From contig JAHZEE010000057.1 in assembly GCA_019421975.1 (NCBI GenBank), forward strand, positions 1,650 to 7,260: a stretch of DNA of 5,611 nt. Direction: 5' to 3'. Both the position numbers and the translations under genes were made by a program. Positions 5,365 through 5,611 of this stretch are shown here, one piece after another. This DNA comes from Clostridiales bacterium. GTDB taxonomy: Bacteria > Bacillota > Clostridia > Oscillospirales > Oscillospiraceae. Numbering within the stretch: the stretch's first letter is position 1; the number at the start of each line of letters is the position of its first letter. Below the pieces are notes generated by a model. That model saw only the letters and a list, made by a program, of their open reading frames with translations. It made no database searches and had not been told where the DNA came from.

Positions 5365-5611
5365 TTAATGGAGAAAGATCAGATAAGTCAGAAATCCGGA
5401 CAGCGCCGTAAAGCCGGCAAACACAATCAAAACCGCCACTAGCAGAAGATAGCCGCGGGAGAGATTGCGCAGGAAGGGATTGGAGTCCCGCCCGACAGCC
5501 CAGACAATGGCGAGAATCTGTCCCACCACAGGAATCATGAAGGCAAACAGAATGCCAAACAGCGCAAAGGCAGAGGGAATGTCCGCATCAGCCGGGTGAT
5601 GGGGAGGCGGA
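5365..5611 (-). CDS. C-terminal part of a small membrane protein, function unknown (partial)
   Basis: Reading the minus strand from the right edge, codons from 5610 to the TAA at 5367-5365 give 81 residues; the start lies outside the window. It opens with a proline/histidine-rich stretch (PPPHHPADADIPSAF), then a hydrophobic helix ALFGILFAFMIPVVGQILAIV (window residues 16-36), a polar turn AVGRDSNPFLRNLSRG (38-53) with three arginines, and a second helix YLLLVAVLIVFAGFTALSGF (54-73), ending TYLIFLH. The absence of stops, the convincing helix-loop-helix pattern and the terminator directly behind the stop support a real gene. The order Pro-rich linker then two helices recalls small clostridial proteins that carry an N-terminal zinc ribbon before a Pro-rich linker, but the N-terminus is not visible and I do not recognise the family with any certainty. 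Confidence 0.75.
   Translation of the reverse strand, partial: PPPHHPADADIPSAFALFGILFAFMIPVVGQILAIVWAVGRDSNPFLRNLSRGYLLLVAVLIVFAGFTALSGFLTYLIFLH

Noticed and set aside
1..5611. Mobile elements, CRISPR repeats, tRNA or rRNA genes.
   Set aside because: No transposase or integrase frame, no regularly spaced direct repeats, no attachment-like duplications and no tRNA-like cloverleaf were found in the intergenic spaces, which are all under 130 bp.

Overview
This 5.6-kb window looks like chromosomal DNA from an endospore-forming member of the Firmicutes, probably a GC-rich gut clostridium of the Oscillospiraceae type. That taxonomic guess is inference. It rests on a dipicolinate synthase gene (made only by spore formers), good Shine-Dalgarno sites, GC-rich third codon positions and an antimicrobial-peptide sensing/transport module of the BceRS-BceAB kind, which is typical of low-GC and clostridial Firmicutes.

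Layout. At the left edge (34-606, +) is dpaB/spoVFB, the flavoprotein subunit of dipicolinate synthase; its usual partner dpaA would lie just outside the window. A very strong hairpin (618-647) follows. Next is a promoter with a perfect TATAAT (694-699), which reads into a response regulator (731-1402) and a short intramembrane-sensing histidine kinase (1399-2388) coupled by an ATGA overlap. The kinase gene ends at an intrinsic terminator (2390-2436). The loop-proximal arms of that terminator also form a BceR-type operator (TTACA-N4-GGTAA). A candidate promoter and a perfect AAGGAGG lead into the ABC ATPase gene (2509-3276), which overlaps by 8 nt the gene for a 683-residue BceB-like permease (3269-5320). 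A 15-bp hairpin (5324-5357), suited to act in both directions, closes the operon. Beyond it the 3' part of a small membrane-protein gene runs in on the minus strand (5365-5611, cut by the window edge).

How the genes work together (family knowledge plus inference). The kinase has almost no extracellular part, so the permease with its roughly 240-residue extracytoplasmic domain is expected to be the real sensor. Peptide-antibiotic load on the transporter is passed to the kinase, then the regulator, which would bind the operator inside the 2404-2442 repeat cluster and switch on the transporter pair. The regulator and kinase have their own promoter and are separated from the transporter by the terminator, so a basal sensing level and an inducible transporter level can be set independently. 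dpaB appears to be an unrelated neighbour.

The module itself is a known type. The least ordinary part is the 2390-2442 segment, where terminator, operator half-sites and an alternative hairpin are written over the same bases.
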